From contig JASGFF010000027.1 of the NCBI GenBank assembly GCA_047605685.1, positions 1-34,740 on the forward strand: DNA of 34,740 nt, in the 5' to 3' direction. Below, in pieces: positions 22,832-30,734 of the stretch (position 1 is the first letter of the stretch; each line of letters opens with the position of its first letter). The notes beneath the pieces were generated by a model. It was not told the origin of the DNA. It did not search any database and saw only the letters and a list, made by a program, of their open reading frames with translations. The position numbers and the translations under genes are program-made. This stretch comes from JAUASV01 sp047605685 (GTDB lineage: Bacteria; Actinomycetota; Actinomycetes; Actinomycetales; Microbacteriaceae).

Positions 22832-22853
22832 GCGGTGCCCTTCGACGGCGTCC

Positions 22854-23160
22854 GTGAGCGGCACACCGTTGTCGCCCGCGGAGTTCGCCGGACTCGTGCG
22901 ACGCGTGCAGGAGGCCGTGGGACGCGTCATCGACGGCAAGGACGAGGCGGTCGCGACGGAGCTCACGGTGCTGCTCGCCGAGGGCTACCTGCTCATCGAC
23001 GACGTGCCCGGCGTCGGTCAGACCCAGCCGGCCCGGGCGCTCGCCGCGAGCCTCGGCGGCTCGGTGAGCCGCATCCAGTTCATCCCCGACCTGCCGCCGG
23101 CCGAGCTGCGCCGCCCCTCCCGCGGGCAGCAGCGGCCCGTGAGCCGGCTGCCCGTGAACC
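22854..23160 (+). pseudogene. Decayed 5' fragment of a MoxR-type AAA+ ATPase gene
   Basis: From GTG 22854 about 90 codons align with the beginning of MoxR ATPases: FAGLVRRVQEAVGRVIDGKDEAV, ELTVLLAEGYLLIDDVPGVG and ARALAASLGGSVSRIQFIPDLPP. The Walker A motif, normally G-V-G-K-T, reads G-V-G-Q-T, so the ATP-binding Lys is lost, and the following L is P. After PDLPP the similarity stops: no Walker B or sensor region follows, and the frame runs on into antisense of the mocR 3' end. Intact MoxR proteins have about 320 residues. This is a truncated, inactivated gene. The break lies next to the mocR stop (23166) and may mark where the catabolic block joined the chromosome (inference). Confidence 0.8.
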
Positions 23161-23165
23161 GCTGC

Positions 23166-24554
23166 TCAGGGCTGTGCGGCGGCGGCGAGGGCCGCCGCGA
23201 TCCCGCCGATGTCCTCGCCGGCCGCGCCGACGGTGACGCGCACGTGCGGGCGCGCGCCGCCGTGCGGCGGCGTCCCCGGCGGCGACGAGCCGAGCGGTGA
23301 CGTCGAGCCCAGCGGTGACGCCGAGCCGAGCTGGAACGCCGAGCCGGGCGCCACCCGGATGCCGTTCGCGGCGAGCCGCACGGCCGCGCCGCGCTCGTCG
23401 GCGACCGGCAGCCACATGTTGATGCCGTCGGCCGTGGCCGTCTCGACGCCGTGGCCGGCCAGGGCCGCGCGCAGCTCGCGCTGGCGGCCGGCGTAGGCGT
23501 CCCGGGCGTGGGCGACCTCCGCGAGCGCGACCGGGTCGGTCATGAGGTCGAAGACGATCTCCTGGATCATCCGGCTCGTCCAGCCCGGCCCGAGCAGCCG
23601 CCGGGCCACCACCCGGTCCACGAGCTCGCGCGGCCCGCCGAGGGCGCCGACGCGCAGGTCCGGCCCGTGGGACTTGGACAGGCTGCGCACGTGCAGGGTG
23701 CGCTCCGGCAGTCGGTTCGCGAAGGAGACCGGCTCGCTCGAGCTGATCAGCGCCGAGTGGTCGTCCTCGATGACGATCGCGTTCGCCGCGACCCGGCTGC
23801 GGGCGAGCGCGCGCGCGAGCTGCTCGAGCCGGGCGGGCGAGATGGACGCGCCGGTCGGGTTCTGCGCCCGCGGCTGCAGCAGCACGATCGAGGGCGCCGA
23901 GGCGAGCGCCGCGGCGAACTCCGCCGGCCGCGGCCCCTCGGCGTCGAGCGGCACGCCGACCGGCTCGAGCCCGTAGGTCTCGAACAGGTCGATGAACGGC
24001 GGGAAGGTGGGGTCCTCGACGACGACGCGGTCGCCGTAGCGGGCGAGCGCGGCGAGCGCCCGGTCGATGGCGTCGAGCGCCCCGTTGGTGACGGTGAGCG
24101 ACTCGACCGGCGCCGGCCAGGTCTGCCGCAGCAGGTCGTGCAGCGCCGGGATGTCGGGCTTGGCCTGGTAGCTCGTCACCTGCGCGCGGGTCGACACCCG
24201 GCCGAGGGCGCGGGAGAGGTCGGGCAGCAGCGCGGCGTCCGGCGCGCCGCGGGAGAGGTCGATCGCGGCGTCCCGCGTGCCGTCGAGGTTCTGGTAGCGC
24301 CGGGGCAGCCACTCGCGCGGCGCGGAGCGCACGAAGCTGCCGCTGCGGCCGCGGCTGACGATGAGACCGGCGGATGCCAGCGTGCGCCAGGCGTGCGAGA
24401 CGGTGGCCGGGCTCACGCCGAGCTCGCCGGCGAGGGCGCGCACCGTCGGCAGCCGGTCGCCGGGCGCGAGGTCGCCGGTCGTGACCAGACGCGAGATCGC
24501 GGCGGCGATGCCGTGCGGTGTCGGCTGCTCGATGGCCTCGGCGACGGCGCGCAC
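23166..24554 (-). CDS. MocR-type transcriptional regulator (GntR HTH + aminotransferase-like domain)
   Basis: The 462-aa protein has a winged-helix GntR domain at about 10-70 (GIAAAISRLVTTGDLAPGDRLPT, ELGVSPATVSHAWRTLASAGLI). A fold-type I aminotransferase domain follows from about 105, with PRAQNPTG, VIEDDHSALIS and LSKSHGPDLRVG; K294 in SKS is the PLP-binding Lys. MocR proteins use PLP to sense amines or amino acids and usually control a divergent operon. Here that operon makes a beta-amino acid (beta-alanine type), a plausible ligand. GTG 24554 is chosen because GGGGGGA lies about 2-8 nt upstream and the HTH begins soon after; longer in-frame starts run through the operator region. Near the C-terminus three 18-bp repeats encode LGSASPLGSTSPLGSS. 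Two 28-bp boxes lie upstream. Confidence 0.9.
   Translation of the reverse strand: MRAVAEAIEQPTPHGIAAAISRLVTTGDLAPGDRLPTVRALAGELGVSPATVSHAWRTLASAGLIVSRGRSGSFVRSAPREWLPRRYQNLDGTRDAAIDLSRGAPDAALLPDLSRALGRVSTRAQVTSYQAKPDIPALHDLLRQTWPAPVESLTVTNGALDAIDRALAALARYGDRVVVEDPTFPPFIDLFETYGLEPVGVPLDAEGPRPAEFAAALASAPSIVLLQPRAQNPTGASISPARLEQLARALARSRVAANAIVIEDDHSALISSSEPVSFANRLPERTLHVRSLSKSHGPDLRVGALGGPRELVDRVVARRLLGPGWTSRMIQEIVFDLMTDPVALAEVAHARDAYAGRQRELRAALAGHGVETATADGINMWLPVADERGAAVRLAANGIRVAPGSAFQLGSASPLGSTSPLGSSPPGTPPHGGARPHVRVTVGAAGEDIGGIAAALAAAAQP
23287..23340 (-). repeat. In-frame 18-bp repeats within the mocR gene
   Basis: Three units starting GAGCCGAGCGGTGACGTC on the plus strand (23287, 23305, 23323) encode the minus-strand LGSxSP repeats in the regulator's C-terminal region. 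Confidence 0.85.
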
Positions 24555-24574
24555 GGTCCCCCCGATCTCCCCGC

Positions 24575-24602
24575 AAATGTTTACCGCGAACGATAACAAA
24601 GC
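24575..24602 (+). promoter_or_regulatory. Operator box 1 (mocR-proximal)
   Basis: A 28-bp element begins AAATGTTTA and ends ATAACAAAGC, with a TGTT-N13-AACA inverted pair inside. It starts 20 bp upstream of the mocR GTG and would allow autoregulation. It matches box 2 at 21 of 28 positions in the same orientation. The AT-rich character stands out from its surroundings. Confidence 0.7.
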
Positions 24603-24687
24603 CGGGTGAGGCGCGACGCCCGGCCGCCTCCGGGCCCCGGCCGTCGCGGCATCCGTTACCGAGGTGTCACCGGGGGAAACGTCAGAG

Positions 24688-24715
24688 AAATGTTTAGCGC
24701 AGAGAATAACAAAAC
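24688..24715 (+). promoter_or_regulatory. Operator box 2 (operon-proximal)
   Basis: This is the second copy of the 28-bp element: AAATGTTTA, then CGC after one base, then ATAACAAAAC. It lies 113 bp downstream of box 1 in the same direction and ends 77 bp before the ATG of the beta-ureidopropionase gene. Tandem boxes of this kind are typical of MocR targets. The presence is seen; binding by the divergent MocR is inferred. Confidence 0.7.
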
Positions 24716-24721
24716 AGCTCC

Positions 24722-24744
24722 TCGACAGGACGCCCTCCTGTCGA
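24722..24744 (+). promoter_or_regulatory. Perfect hairpin in the operon leader
   Basis: TCGACAGGA (24722-24730) and TCCTGTCGA (24736-24744) form a 9-bp perfect stem with loop CGCCC. It lies 7 bp after operator box 2 and about 27 nt before the ribosome site GGAGACAAGGAG (24771-24782). It has no T-tract. It could be an mRNA-stabilising or attenuating hairpin, or a further protein-binding palindrome. Confidence 0.5.
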
Positions 24745-24792
24745 CACTCGCCCATAACACTCGCCCACGAGGAGACAAGGAGAAGCGGATCG

Positions 24793-25641
24793 ATGACGGT
24801 CGTGCGCGCAGCCATCACCCAGACCACCTGGACCGGCGACAAGGCGTCCATGCTCGACCGCCACGAGCGCTTCGCCCGCGACGCGGCGGCGGCGGGCGCG
24901 CAGGTCATCAGCTTCCAGGAGCTGTTCTACGGCCCCTACTTCGGCATCACCGAGGACAAGAAGTACTACGGCTTCGCGGAGCCGGCCGACGGGCCGATCG
25001 TCACCCGGTTCGCCGCCCTGGCCCGGGAGCTCGGCCTGGTCACCGTGCTGCCGATCTACGAGGAGGAGATGACGGGGGTCTACTACAACACCGCCGTCGT
25101 CGTCGACGCCGACGGCACGGTGCTCGGCAAGTACCGCAAGCACCACCTGCCGCACCTCGACAAGTTCTGGGAGAAGTTCTACTTTAGGCCCGGCAACCTC
25201 GGCTACCCGGTGTTCGACACGGCCGTCGGCAGGGTCGGCGTCTACATCTGCTACGACCGGCACTTCCCCGAGGGATGGCGCGAGCTCGGCCTGAACGGCG
25301 CCGAGATCGTCTTCAACCCCAACGCCACCAAGCCGGGGCTCTCCAACCGGCTCTGGGAGATCGAGCAGCCCGCCGCCGCGGCCGCGAACGGCTACTTCAT
25401 CGGCGCCCCCAACCGGGTCGGCACCGAGGACAACGAGTACGGCGAGCTCGCCGTCACGTTCTATGGCAAGAGCCAGTTCGTCGACCCGCGCGGCAACCTC
25501 GTGGGCGACTACGGCTCGGGGGAGCACGAGGACCTCGTCATCCGCGACCTCGACCTCGACCTCATCCGCCAGGTGCGCGACGACTGGCAGTTCTACCGCG
25601 ACCGCCGGCCCGACTCGTACACGGCGATCCCCCGGCCCTGA
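24793..25641 (+). CDS. Beta-ureidopropionase / N-carbamoyl-amide hydrolase (nitrilase superfamily)
   Basis: This enzyme hydrolyses an N-carbamoyl beta-amino acid to the amino acid, CO2 and ammonia, the third step of reductive pyrimidine breakdown. The 282-aa product has the full nitrilase triad: E43 (FQELFYGPYF), K116 (KYRKHHLPH) and C153 (YICYDRHFPE). The KHHLPH and CYDRHFPEGWRELGLNGAE blocks are close to beta-ureidopropionase and N-carbamoylputrescine amidase types. N-carbamoyl-D-amino-acid hydrolase is the main alternative, and the dihydropyrimidinase next door favours the ureidopropionase reading. The ATG at 24793 follows GGAGACAAGGAG. It is the first gene of a seven-gene operon, with 48 bp to the next gene. 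Confidence 0.87.
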   Translation: MTVVRAAITQTTWTGDKASMLDRHERFARDAAAAGAQVISFQELFYGPYFGITEDKKYYGFAEPADGPIVTRFAALARELGLVTVLPIYEEEMTGVYYNTAVVVDADGTVLGKYRKHHLPHLDKFWEKFYFRPGNLGYPVFDTAVGRVGVYICYDRHFPEGWRELGLNGAEIVFNPNATKPGLSNRLWEIEQPAAAAANGYFIGAPNRVGTEDNEYGELAVTFYGKSQFVDPRGNLVGDYGSGEHEDLVIRDLDLDLIRQVRDDWQFYRDRRPDSYTAIPRP

Positions 25642-25689
25642 CCAGCCCGATAGCCCTGACCCGCCCAGCCCAATGACGACGGGAGCCCG

Positions 25690-27126
25690 ATGACGACGAC
25701 CCTCATCACGAACGGCACGGTTGTGAACGCGACCGGCACCGCGCAGGCGGACGTGCTCGTCGACGGCGAGACGATCGCCGCCGTGCTCGCCCCCGGCTCG
25801 GCGCTGCTCGGCGTCGACATCGCCTCGAGCGTCGACACCGTCATCGACGCGAGCGGCAAATACGTCATCCCCGGCGGCATCGACGCGCACACCCACATGG
25901 AGATGCCCTTCGGCGGCACGTTCGCCTCGGACACGTTCGAGACCGGCACCCGGGCCGCGGCCTGGGGTGGCACGACGAGCATCATCGACTTCGTCGTGCA
26001 GTACCCGGAGCAGAACATCCTCGAGCAGTACCGGCTCTGGCACGAGAAGGCCGCCGGCAACTGCGCGATCGACTACGGCTTCCACCAGATCCTCTCCGAC
26101 GTGCAGGAGAGCTCGCTCGTGGCCATGGACGAGCTGATCGACGAGGGTGTCACGAGCTTCAAGCTCTTCATGGCCTACAAGGGCGTGTTCCTCTCGGACG
26201 ACGGCCAGATCCTCCGCGCCTTCCAGAAGGGCGCCGAGAACGGCGCGATGATGATGATGCACGCCGAGAACGGCGCCATCATCGACGTGCTCGTGCAGCA
26301 GGCGATCGCCGCCGGCCGCACCAGCCCCTACCATCACGGGCTCACCCGGCCCTGGCAGGCCGAGGAGGAGGCCACCCACCGGGCGATCATGATCGCCGAC
26401 CTCACCGGCGCCCCGCTCTACGTCGTGCACGTGAGCGCCAAGCAGGCGGTCGAGCAGATCGCCGAGGCCCGCGACCGCGGGCTCAACGTGTTCGGAGAGA
26501 CCTGCCCCCAGTACCTCTACCTCTCGCTGGAGGAGCAGCTCGGCGCCGCGAGCGATCAGTGGGGTGACTTCGAGGGCGCCAAATGGGTGTGCTCGACCCC
26601 GCTCCGCTCGCGCGCCGAGGGGCATCAGCACCACATGTGGCGGGCGCTGCGCACCAACGACATCCAGATGGTCTCCACCGACCACTGCCCGTTCTGCATG
26701 AAGGGGCAGAAGGACATGGGCCTCGGCGACTTCTCGAAGATCCCCAACGGCATCGGCAGCGTCGAGAACCGGATGGACCTGATGTACCAGGGCGTCGTCA
26801 CCGGCGAGATCACGCTGCCGCGCTGGGTGGAGCTCACGAGCACCACGCCCGCGCGGATGTTCGGCCTGTACGGCACCAAGGGCGTCATCCAGCCCGGCGC
26901 TGACGCCGACATCGTCGTCTACGACCCGAACGGGCACACCTCGATCGGCGTCGGCAAGGCGCACCACATGAACATGGACTACTCCGCCTGGGAGGGCTTC
27001 GAGATCGACGGCCACGTCGACGTCGTGCTCTCCCGCGGCACCGTCATCGTCGACGAGAGCGGATACATCGGGCGTGCGGGCCACGGCCGCTACCTCAAGC
27101 GCGGCCTCAGCCAGTACCTGAACTGA
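25690..27126 (+). CDS. Dihydropyrimidinase / D-hydantoinase
   Basis: The enzyme opens cyclic amides (dihydrouracil, dihydrothymine or 5-substituted hydantoins) to N-carbamoyl acids. The 478-aa amidohydrolase has the complete binuclear metal site: H67 and H69 (GGIDAHTHMEMPFGGT), K158 for carboxylation (SFKLFMAYKG), H191 (HAENG), H247 (YVVHVSA) and D331 (STDHCPF). Length and motifs match bacterial dihydropyrimidinases, which are usually homotetrameric and cytoplasmic. The start ATG has GGGAG 4 nt upstream. The product would feed the beta-ureidopropionase encoded 48 bp upstream. Natural substrates of this group overlap, so a hydantoin rather than dihydrouracil remains possible. Confidence 0.92.
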   Translation: MTTTLITNGTVVNATGTAQADVLVDGETIAAVLAPGSALLGVDIASSVDTVIDASGKYVIPGGIDAHTHMEMPFGGTFASDTFETGTRAAAWGGTTSIIDFVVQYPEQNILEQYRLWHEKAAGNCAIDYGFHQILSDVQESSLVAMDELIDEGVTSFKLFMAYKGVFLSDDGQILRAFQKGAENGAMMMMHAENGAIIDVLVQQAIAAGRTSPYHHGLTRPWQAEEEATHRAIMIADLTGAPLYVVHVSAKQAVEQIAEARDRGLNVFGETCPQYLYLSLEEQLGAASDQWGDFEGAKWVCSTPLRSRAEGHQHHMWRALRTNDIQMVSTDHCPFCMKGQKDMGLGDFSKIPNGIGSVENRMDLMYQGVVTGEITLPRWVELTSTTPARMFGLYGTKGVIQPGADADIVVYDPNGHTSIGVGKAHHMNMDYSAWEGFEIDGHVDVVLSRGTVIVDESGYIGRAGHGRYLKRGLSQYLN

Positions 27127-27164
27127 GATTACCTTATCTGAGAGCACCGAGCAGAGAGCAGAAG

Positions 27165-28193
27165 ATGGACTTCGGCGTCGTACTCCAGACCAACCCGCCG
27201 GCCGCTCGCACGGTCGCCCTCGCGAAGCTCGCCGAGCAGCACGGCTTCAGCCACGTCTGGACCTTCGACTCGCACCTGCTCTGGCAGGAGCCCTACGTCA
27301 TCTACTCGGCGATCCTCGCCGAGACCCGCCGGGTGACGGTCGGCCCCTTCGTCACCAACCCCGCCACCCGGGACTGGACGGTCACCGCCTCGGTGTTCGC
27401 CACCCTCAACGAGATGTACGGCAACCGCACGATCTGCGGCATCGGCCGCGGCGACTCGGCGGTGCGGGTCACGAACGGCCGGCCCACGAGCCTGAAGGAG
27501 CTGCGCGAGTCGATCCACGTCATCCGCGAGCTCGCGAACTCGCGCAGCGTCGAGCACCACGGCGCCACCCTGCGCTTCCCCTGGTCGCGCGGCAGCGAGC
27601 TCGACGTCTGGGTCGCCGCCTACGGCCCGCTCGCCCTGAAGGTCGCCGGCGAGGCCGGCGACGGTTTCATCCTGCAGCTGGCGGACCTCGACGTCGCCGC
27701 CTGGATGATCCAGACGGTGCGCGCCGCGGCCGCGGCCGCCGGCCGGGAGCCGGACGCCGTGAAGATCTGCGTCGCCGCGCCGATGTACATCACCGACGGC
27801 ACGGAGGCCGGCCTCGCCCACGCGCGCGAGCAGTGCCGCTGGTTCGGCGGCATGGTGGGCAACCACGTCGCCGACATCGTCGCCAAGTACGGTGCCGAGG
27901 GCGCGGTGCCGCGCGCCCTCACCGACTACATCGCCGGCCGCACCGGCTACGACTACAACAGCCACGGCCGGGCCGAGAACGACCACGTCGACTTCGTGCC
28001 CGACGAGATCGTCGACCGCTTCTGCGTGCTCGGCACCGCCGAGGAGCACATCATCAAGCTCGAGGCGCTGCGCGAGCTCGGCGTCGACCAGTTCGCCGGC
28101 TACCTGCAGCACGACAACAAGGAGGAGACGCTGCGCCAGTACGGCGAGCGCGTCATCCCGGCCCTGAGCCCCCGAGCGACCGCGAAGTCCTGA
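27165..28193 (+). CDS. F420-dependent luciferase-like oxidoreductase (TIGR03842-type)
   Basis: The 342-aa protein is a TIM-barrel luciferase-like enzyme. Recognisable features are MDFGVVLQTNPPAARTVALAKLAEQHGFSHVWTFDSHLLWQEPYVIYSAILAETRRVTVGPFVTNPATRDWTVTASVFATLNE at the N-terminus, then GIGRGDSAVR and WVAAYGPLALKVAGEAGDGFILQL, giving the cofactor and phosphate contacts of the F420 branch rather than the FMN branch. I recall this subfamily as often found beside dihydropyrimidinase genes. Its chemistry is not established. In this operon no dihydropyrimidine dehydrogenase is present, so reduction of the ring with F420H2, or oxidation of a substituent, are candidate roles (inference). It starts 38 bp after the dihydropyrimidinase stop. 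Confidence 0.82.
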   Translation: MDFGVVLQTNPPAARTVALAKLAEQHGFSHVWTFDSHLLWQEPYVIYSAILAETRRVTVGPFVTNPATRDWTVTASVFATLNEMYGNRTICGIGRGDSAVRVTNGRPTSLKELRESIHVIRELANSRSVEHHGATLRFPWSRGSELDVWVAAYGPLALKVAGEAGDGFILQLADLDVAAWMIQTVRAAAAAAGREPDAVKICVAAPMYITDGTEAGLAHAREQCRWFGGMVGNHVADIVAKYGAEGAVPRALTDYIAGRTGYDYNSHGRAENDHVDFVPDEIVDRFCVLGTAEEHIIKLEALRELGVDQFAGYLQHDNKEETLRQYGERVIPALSPRATAKS

Positions 28194-28195
28194 GC

Positions 28196-29098
28196 ATGCG
28201 CCGTCGCACCCTGGCCCCCCGCACCGTGCTGTGGGGCGTGCTCGGGGTGCTGCTCGTCGTCGCTCTCTGGGAGCTGTACAAGGCCGTCGGCCCGGCCGAC
28301 GGTGTGGTCGTCGGCGCCACCGAGGGCGAGACCGGCTCCGGGGCGATGATCCTGCCGCGCAGCAACGACCGGGCGATGCCGCACGTCTGGACCATGATCG
28401 CCCGGCTGTTCCAGTCCACGAGCGGCGGCCAGACCCCGCCGCTCGTGGTCTCGGTGGCCGAGGCCGCGCTGACCACGCTGGGCATGGCCGCCCTCGGCTG
28501 GGCGATCGGCGTGCTCGTCGGCGGCCTGCTCGCCCTCGTCATGCAGCGCTGGCGGCTTGTGGAGTGGGGGCTGCTGCCCTGGATCGTGGTGAGCCAGACG
28601 GTGCCGCTCATCGCCTTCGCCCCGGTCGTCAGCGCCATCGGCAACCAGGTGGACCGGCAGGGCGTCATCCCGTGGCCCCAGTGGCTCTCGGTGGCGCTCA
28701 TCGCCTCCTACCTCGCCTTCTTCCCGGTCGCGGTCGGGGCGCTGCGCGGCCTGGCCTCGCCCGACGCCATCCACCTCGACCTGATGCGCAGCTACGCCGC
28801 CGGCTACTGGCCGACGACACTGCGGCTGCGGCTGCCGGCCGCGGTGCCGCACCTGCTGCCGGCGCTGCGGCTGTCCGCCGCGAACGCCGTCGTCGGCGCC
28901 GTCGTGGCCGAGGTGTCCATCGGCATGCGCGGCGGCATCGGCCGGATGCTGCTGCAGCTGGCCAGCCAGGCCTCCGGCGACCCCGCGGCGCCGTGGGGTC
29001 CAACGTTCGGCTCGATCGCGCTCGGGCTGGTCGCGGCCGGCTCGGTGGCGCTCCTCGGCGTCGGGCTGCGCCGCTACCGCCGGGGGGAGGCCCGATGA
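28196..29098 (+). CDS. ABC transporter permease (NitT/TauT type)
   Basis: The 300-aa permease has a first helix at about 12-30, a polar periplasmic loop with short Gly-rich sequence, and a five-helix core from about 80. The EAA-like loop reads MRSYAAGYWPTTLRLRLPAAVPHLLPALRLSAANAVVGAVVAE near 199-241, which contacts the ATPase. It is one half of the importer formed with the permease at 29913-30668, the ATPase at 29095-29916 and the lipoprotein at 30735-31904. It starts 2 nt after the oxidoreductase stop and ends in an ATGA overlap with the ATPase gene, so import and catabolism are translationally linked. Confidence 0.88.
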   Translation: MRRRTLAPRTVLWGVLGVLLVVALWELYKAVGPADGVVVGATEGETGSGAMILPRSNDRAMPHVWTMIARLFQSTSGGQTPPLVVSVAEAALTTLGMAALGWAIGVLVGGLLALVMQRWRLVEWGLLPWIVVSQTVPLIAFAPVVSAIGNQVDRQGVIPWPQWLSVALIASYLAFFPVAVGALRGLASPDAIHLDLMRSYAAGYWPTTLRLRLPAAVPHLLPALRLSAANAVVGAVVAEVSIGMRGGIGRMLLQLASQASGDPAAPWGPTFGSIALGLVAAGSVALLGVGLRRYRRGEAR

Positions 29099-29916
29099 CA
29101 GAGCACGGCGGGACGGCCCGGCAGAGCGGCCCGCCGGCGGTGCGGGTGGATGCCGCCGGCAAGGTGTTCGGCACGGCATCCGGCGACGTCGTCGCCCTCG
29201 CCGGCGTCGAGCTGGAGGTCGCGGCGGGGGAGTTCGTCTCGCTCATCGGCCCGAGCGGCTGCGGCAAGTCGACGCTGCTGCGCCTGATCGCCGACCTGGA
29301 CGAGCCCACGAGCGGCGGCCTGGCGATCTTCGGCAAGACCGCCCGCGCCGCCCGGCTCGACCAGGACTACGGCATCGCCTTCCAACAGGCCGGGCTGCTG
29401 CCCTGGCGCAGCGTCGCCGGCAACATCGCCCTGCCGCTCGAGCTGCACGGCGTCGGCCGGGCCGCGCGCGCCGAGCGGGTGCGCGAGCTCGCCGAGCTCG
29501 TCGGCCTCGCCGACTCCGTCGACCGCTACCCCGACCAGCTCTCCGGCGGCATGCAGCAGCGTGTCGCGATCGCCCGCGCCCTCGCCGAGCGGCCACGGCT
29601 GCTGCTCATGGACGAGCCCTTCGGCGCCCTCGACGAGATGACCCGCGAGCGCCTGCAGGGCGAGCTCAGCCGGATCGCCGCCGAGACCGGCGCCGCCGTG
29701 GTGTTCGTCACCCACTCGATCCCCGAGGCGGTGTTCCTCTCCGACCGGGTGGTGGTGATGAGCCCGCGCCCCGGCCGGATCACGAGCATCGTGCCGACGG
29801 CGTTCGGCGCGGTGCGCGAGGAGGCGCTGCGCGAGAGCCCCGTCTACTTCGCGGCGGTCACCGCCGTGCGCGAGGCGCTGCACGGGGAGCCGACCGAACG
29901 GGCGAACGAGCGATGA
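29095..29916 (+). CDS. ABC transporter ATP-binding protein (NitT/TauT type)
   Basis: The 273-aa ATPase powers the importer from the cytoplasmic side. Motifs are Walker A GPSGCGKST near 51-59, Q-loop FQQAGLLPWRS near 97-107, signature LSGGMQQRVAIARAL near 147-161, Walker B LLLMDEPFGALDE near 168-180, and switch His in VTHSIPEA near 202. The LPWRSVAGNIALPLEL segment is typical of nitrate/sulfonate/pyrimidine-precursor importers. Both ends overlap the neighbouring permease genes as ATGA. Two different permeases flanking one ATPase indicate a heterodimeric channel with a homodimeric ATPase. Confidence 0.93.
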   Translation: MTEHGGTARQSGPPAVRVDAAGKVFGTASGDVVALAGVELEVAAGEFVSLIGPSGCGKSTLLRLIADLDEPTSGGLAIFGKTARAARLDQDYGIAFQQAGLLPWRSVAGNIALPLELHGVGRAARAERVRELAELVGLADSVDRYPDQLSGGMQQRVAIARALAERPRLLLMDEPFGALDEMTRERLQGELSRIAAETGAAVVFVTHSIPEAVFLSDRVVVMSPRPGRITSIVPTAFGAVREEALRESPVYFAAVTAVREALHGEPTERANER

Positions 29917-30668
29917 CCCGGGCGCTGCGGCTGATCGCGCCGGTCGTGGCAGGCCTCATCGGCCTCGGGCTGTGGACGCTGTGGGTGGATGTGCTCGGCA
30001 CCGCCCCCCGGGCGCTGCCGAGCCCCGGCGACATCGCCGAGCAGCTCGTGCGCTACGCCGGCATCATCGGCGAGGACCTCGTCGTCACCGGCACGAACGC
30101 GCTCCTCGGCCTCGTCGTCGGCGCGGTGCTCGCGATCGCGCTCGCGGCCGCCGCGGCCCGGGCGCGCCCGGTGGACGGGATGCTCGCCCCGCTCGTCGCC
30201 GCGCTCGCGGTGGTGCCGATCGTGGCCGTAACGCCGATCCTGAACACGATGTTCGGGGCATCCAGCCAGTTCGGCCGCCAGGCGGTCGCCGCGGTCGCCG
30301 CCTTCGTGCCGGTGTTTGTGAACACGCTGCGCGGCCTGCGTCAGACCCGGCCGGTGCAGCGCGATCTGTTCCGGGCGACGGCCGCGAACGGCGCTCAGAC
30401 GTTCCGGCTGCTCACGCTGCCCACCGCCGTGCCGCAGCTGATGACCGGGCTGCGGATCGCCAGCTCGGTCGCGGTGATCTCCGCGCTCGTCGCCGAGTAC
30501 TTCGGCGGCCCCGCCAACGGCATCGGCACCGCGATCGCGAGCTATGCGAAGTCGGGCCACGCCGCCCTCGCCTGGGCCTATGTCACCGGCGGCATCGCCA
30601 TCGGCCTGGTGTTCTTCCTCGTCACCTCGCTCCTGGAGCGACTGGCGTCGAGGCGGTCGCCGGCCTGA
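29913..30668 (+). CDS. ABC transporter permease (NitT/TauT type), second subunit
   Basis: The 251-aa permease has about six helices and the coupling loop DLFRATAANGAQTFRLLTLPTAVPQLMTGLRIASSVAVISALVAEYFG near 149-196. ALPSPGDIAEQLVRYAG near the N-terminus is typical of the family. It pairs with the first permease. It is shorter and carries no large periplasmic insertion. The ATG overlaps the ATPase stop. Confidence 0.9.
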   Translation: MTRALRLIAPVVAGLIGLGLWTLWVDVLGTAPRALPSPGDIAEQLVRYAGIIGEDLVVTGTNALLGLVVGAVLAIALAAAAARARPVDGMLAPLVAALAVVPIVAVTPILNTMFGASSQFGRQAVAAVAAFVPVFVNTLRGLRQTRPVQRDLFRATAANGAQTFRLLTLPTAVPQLMTGLRIASSVAVISALVAEYFGGPANGIGTAIASYAKSGHAALAWAYVTGGIAIGLVFFLVTSLLERLASRRSPA

Positions 30669-30734
30669 GCCGGCATCCCTGCACCATCCAGCACCACCAG
30701 CACCATCCGCACCACCGACAACGAAAGGACCAGC

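Noticed and set aside
22854..23300. Functional 148-aa MoxR-like protein
   Set aside because: The ATP-binding Lys is replaced, Walker B is missing, and the last third is antisense of mocR.
24694..27147. 817-aa open frame on the minus strand
   Set aside because: It is antisense to beta-ureidopropionase and dihydropyrimidinase, both of which have complete catalytic motifs. The composition (Val/Asp/Gly/Leu with DDD/VDVD runs) is that of a shadow frame.
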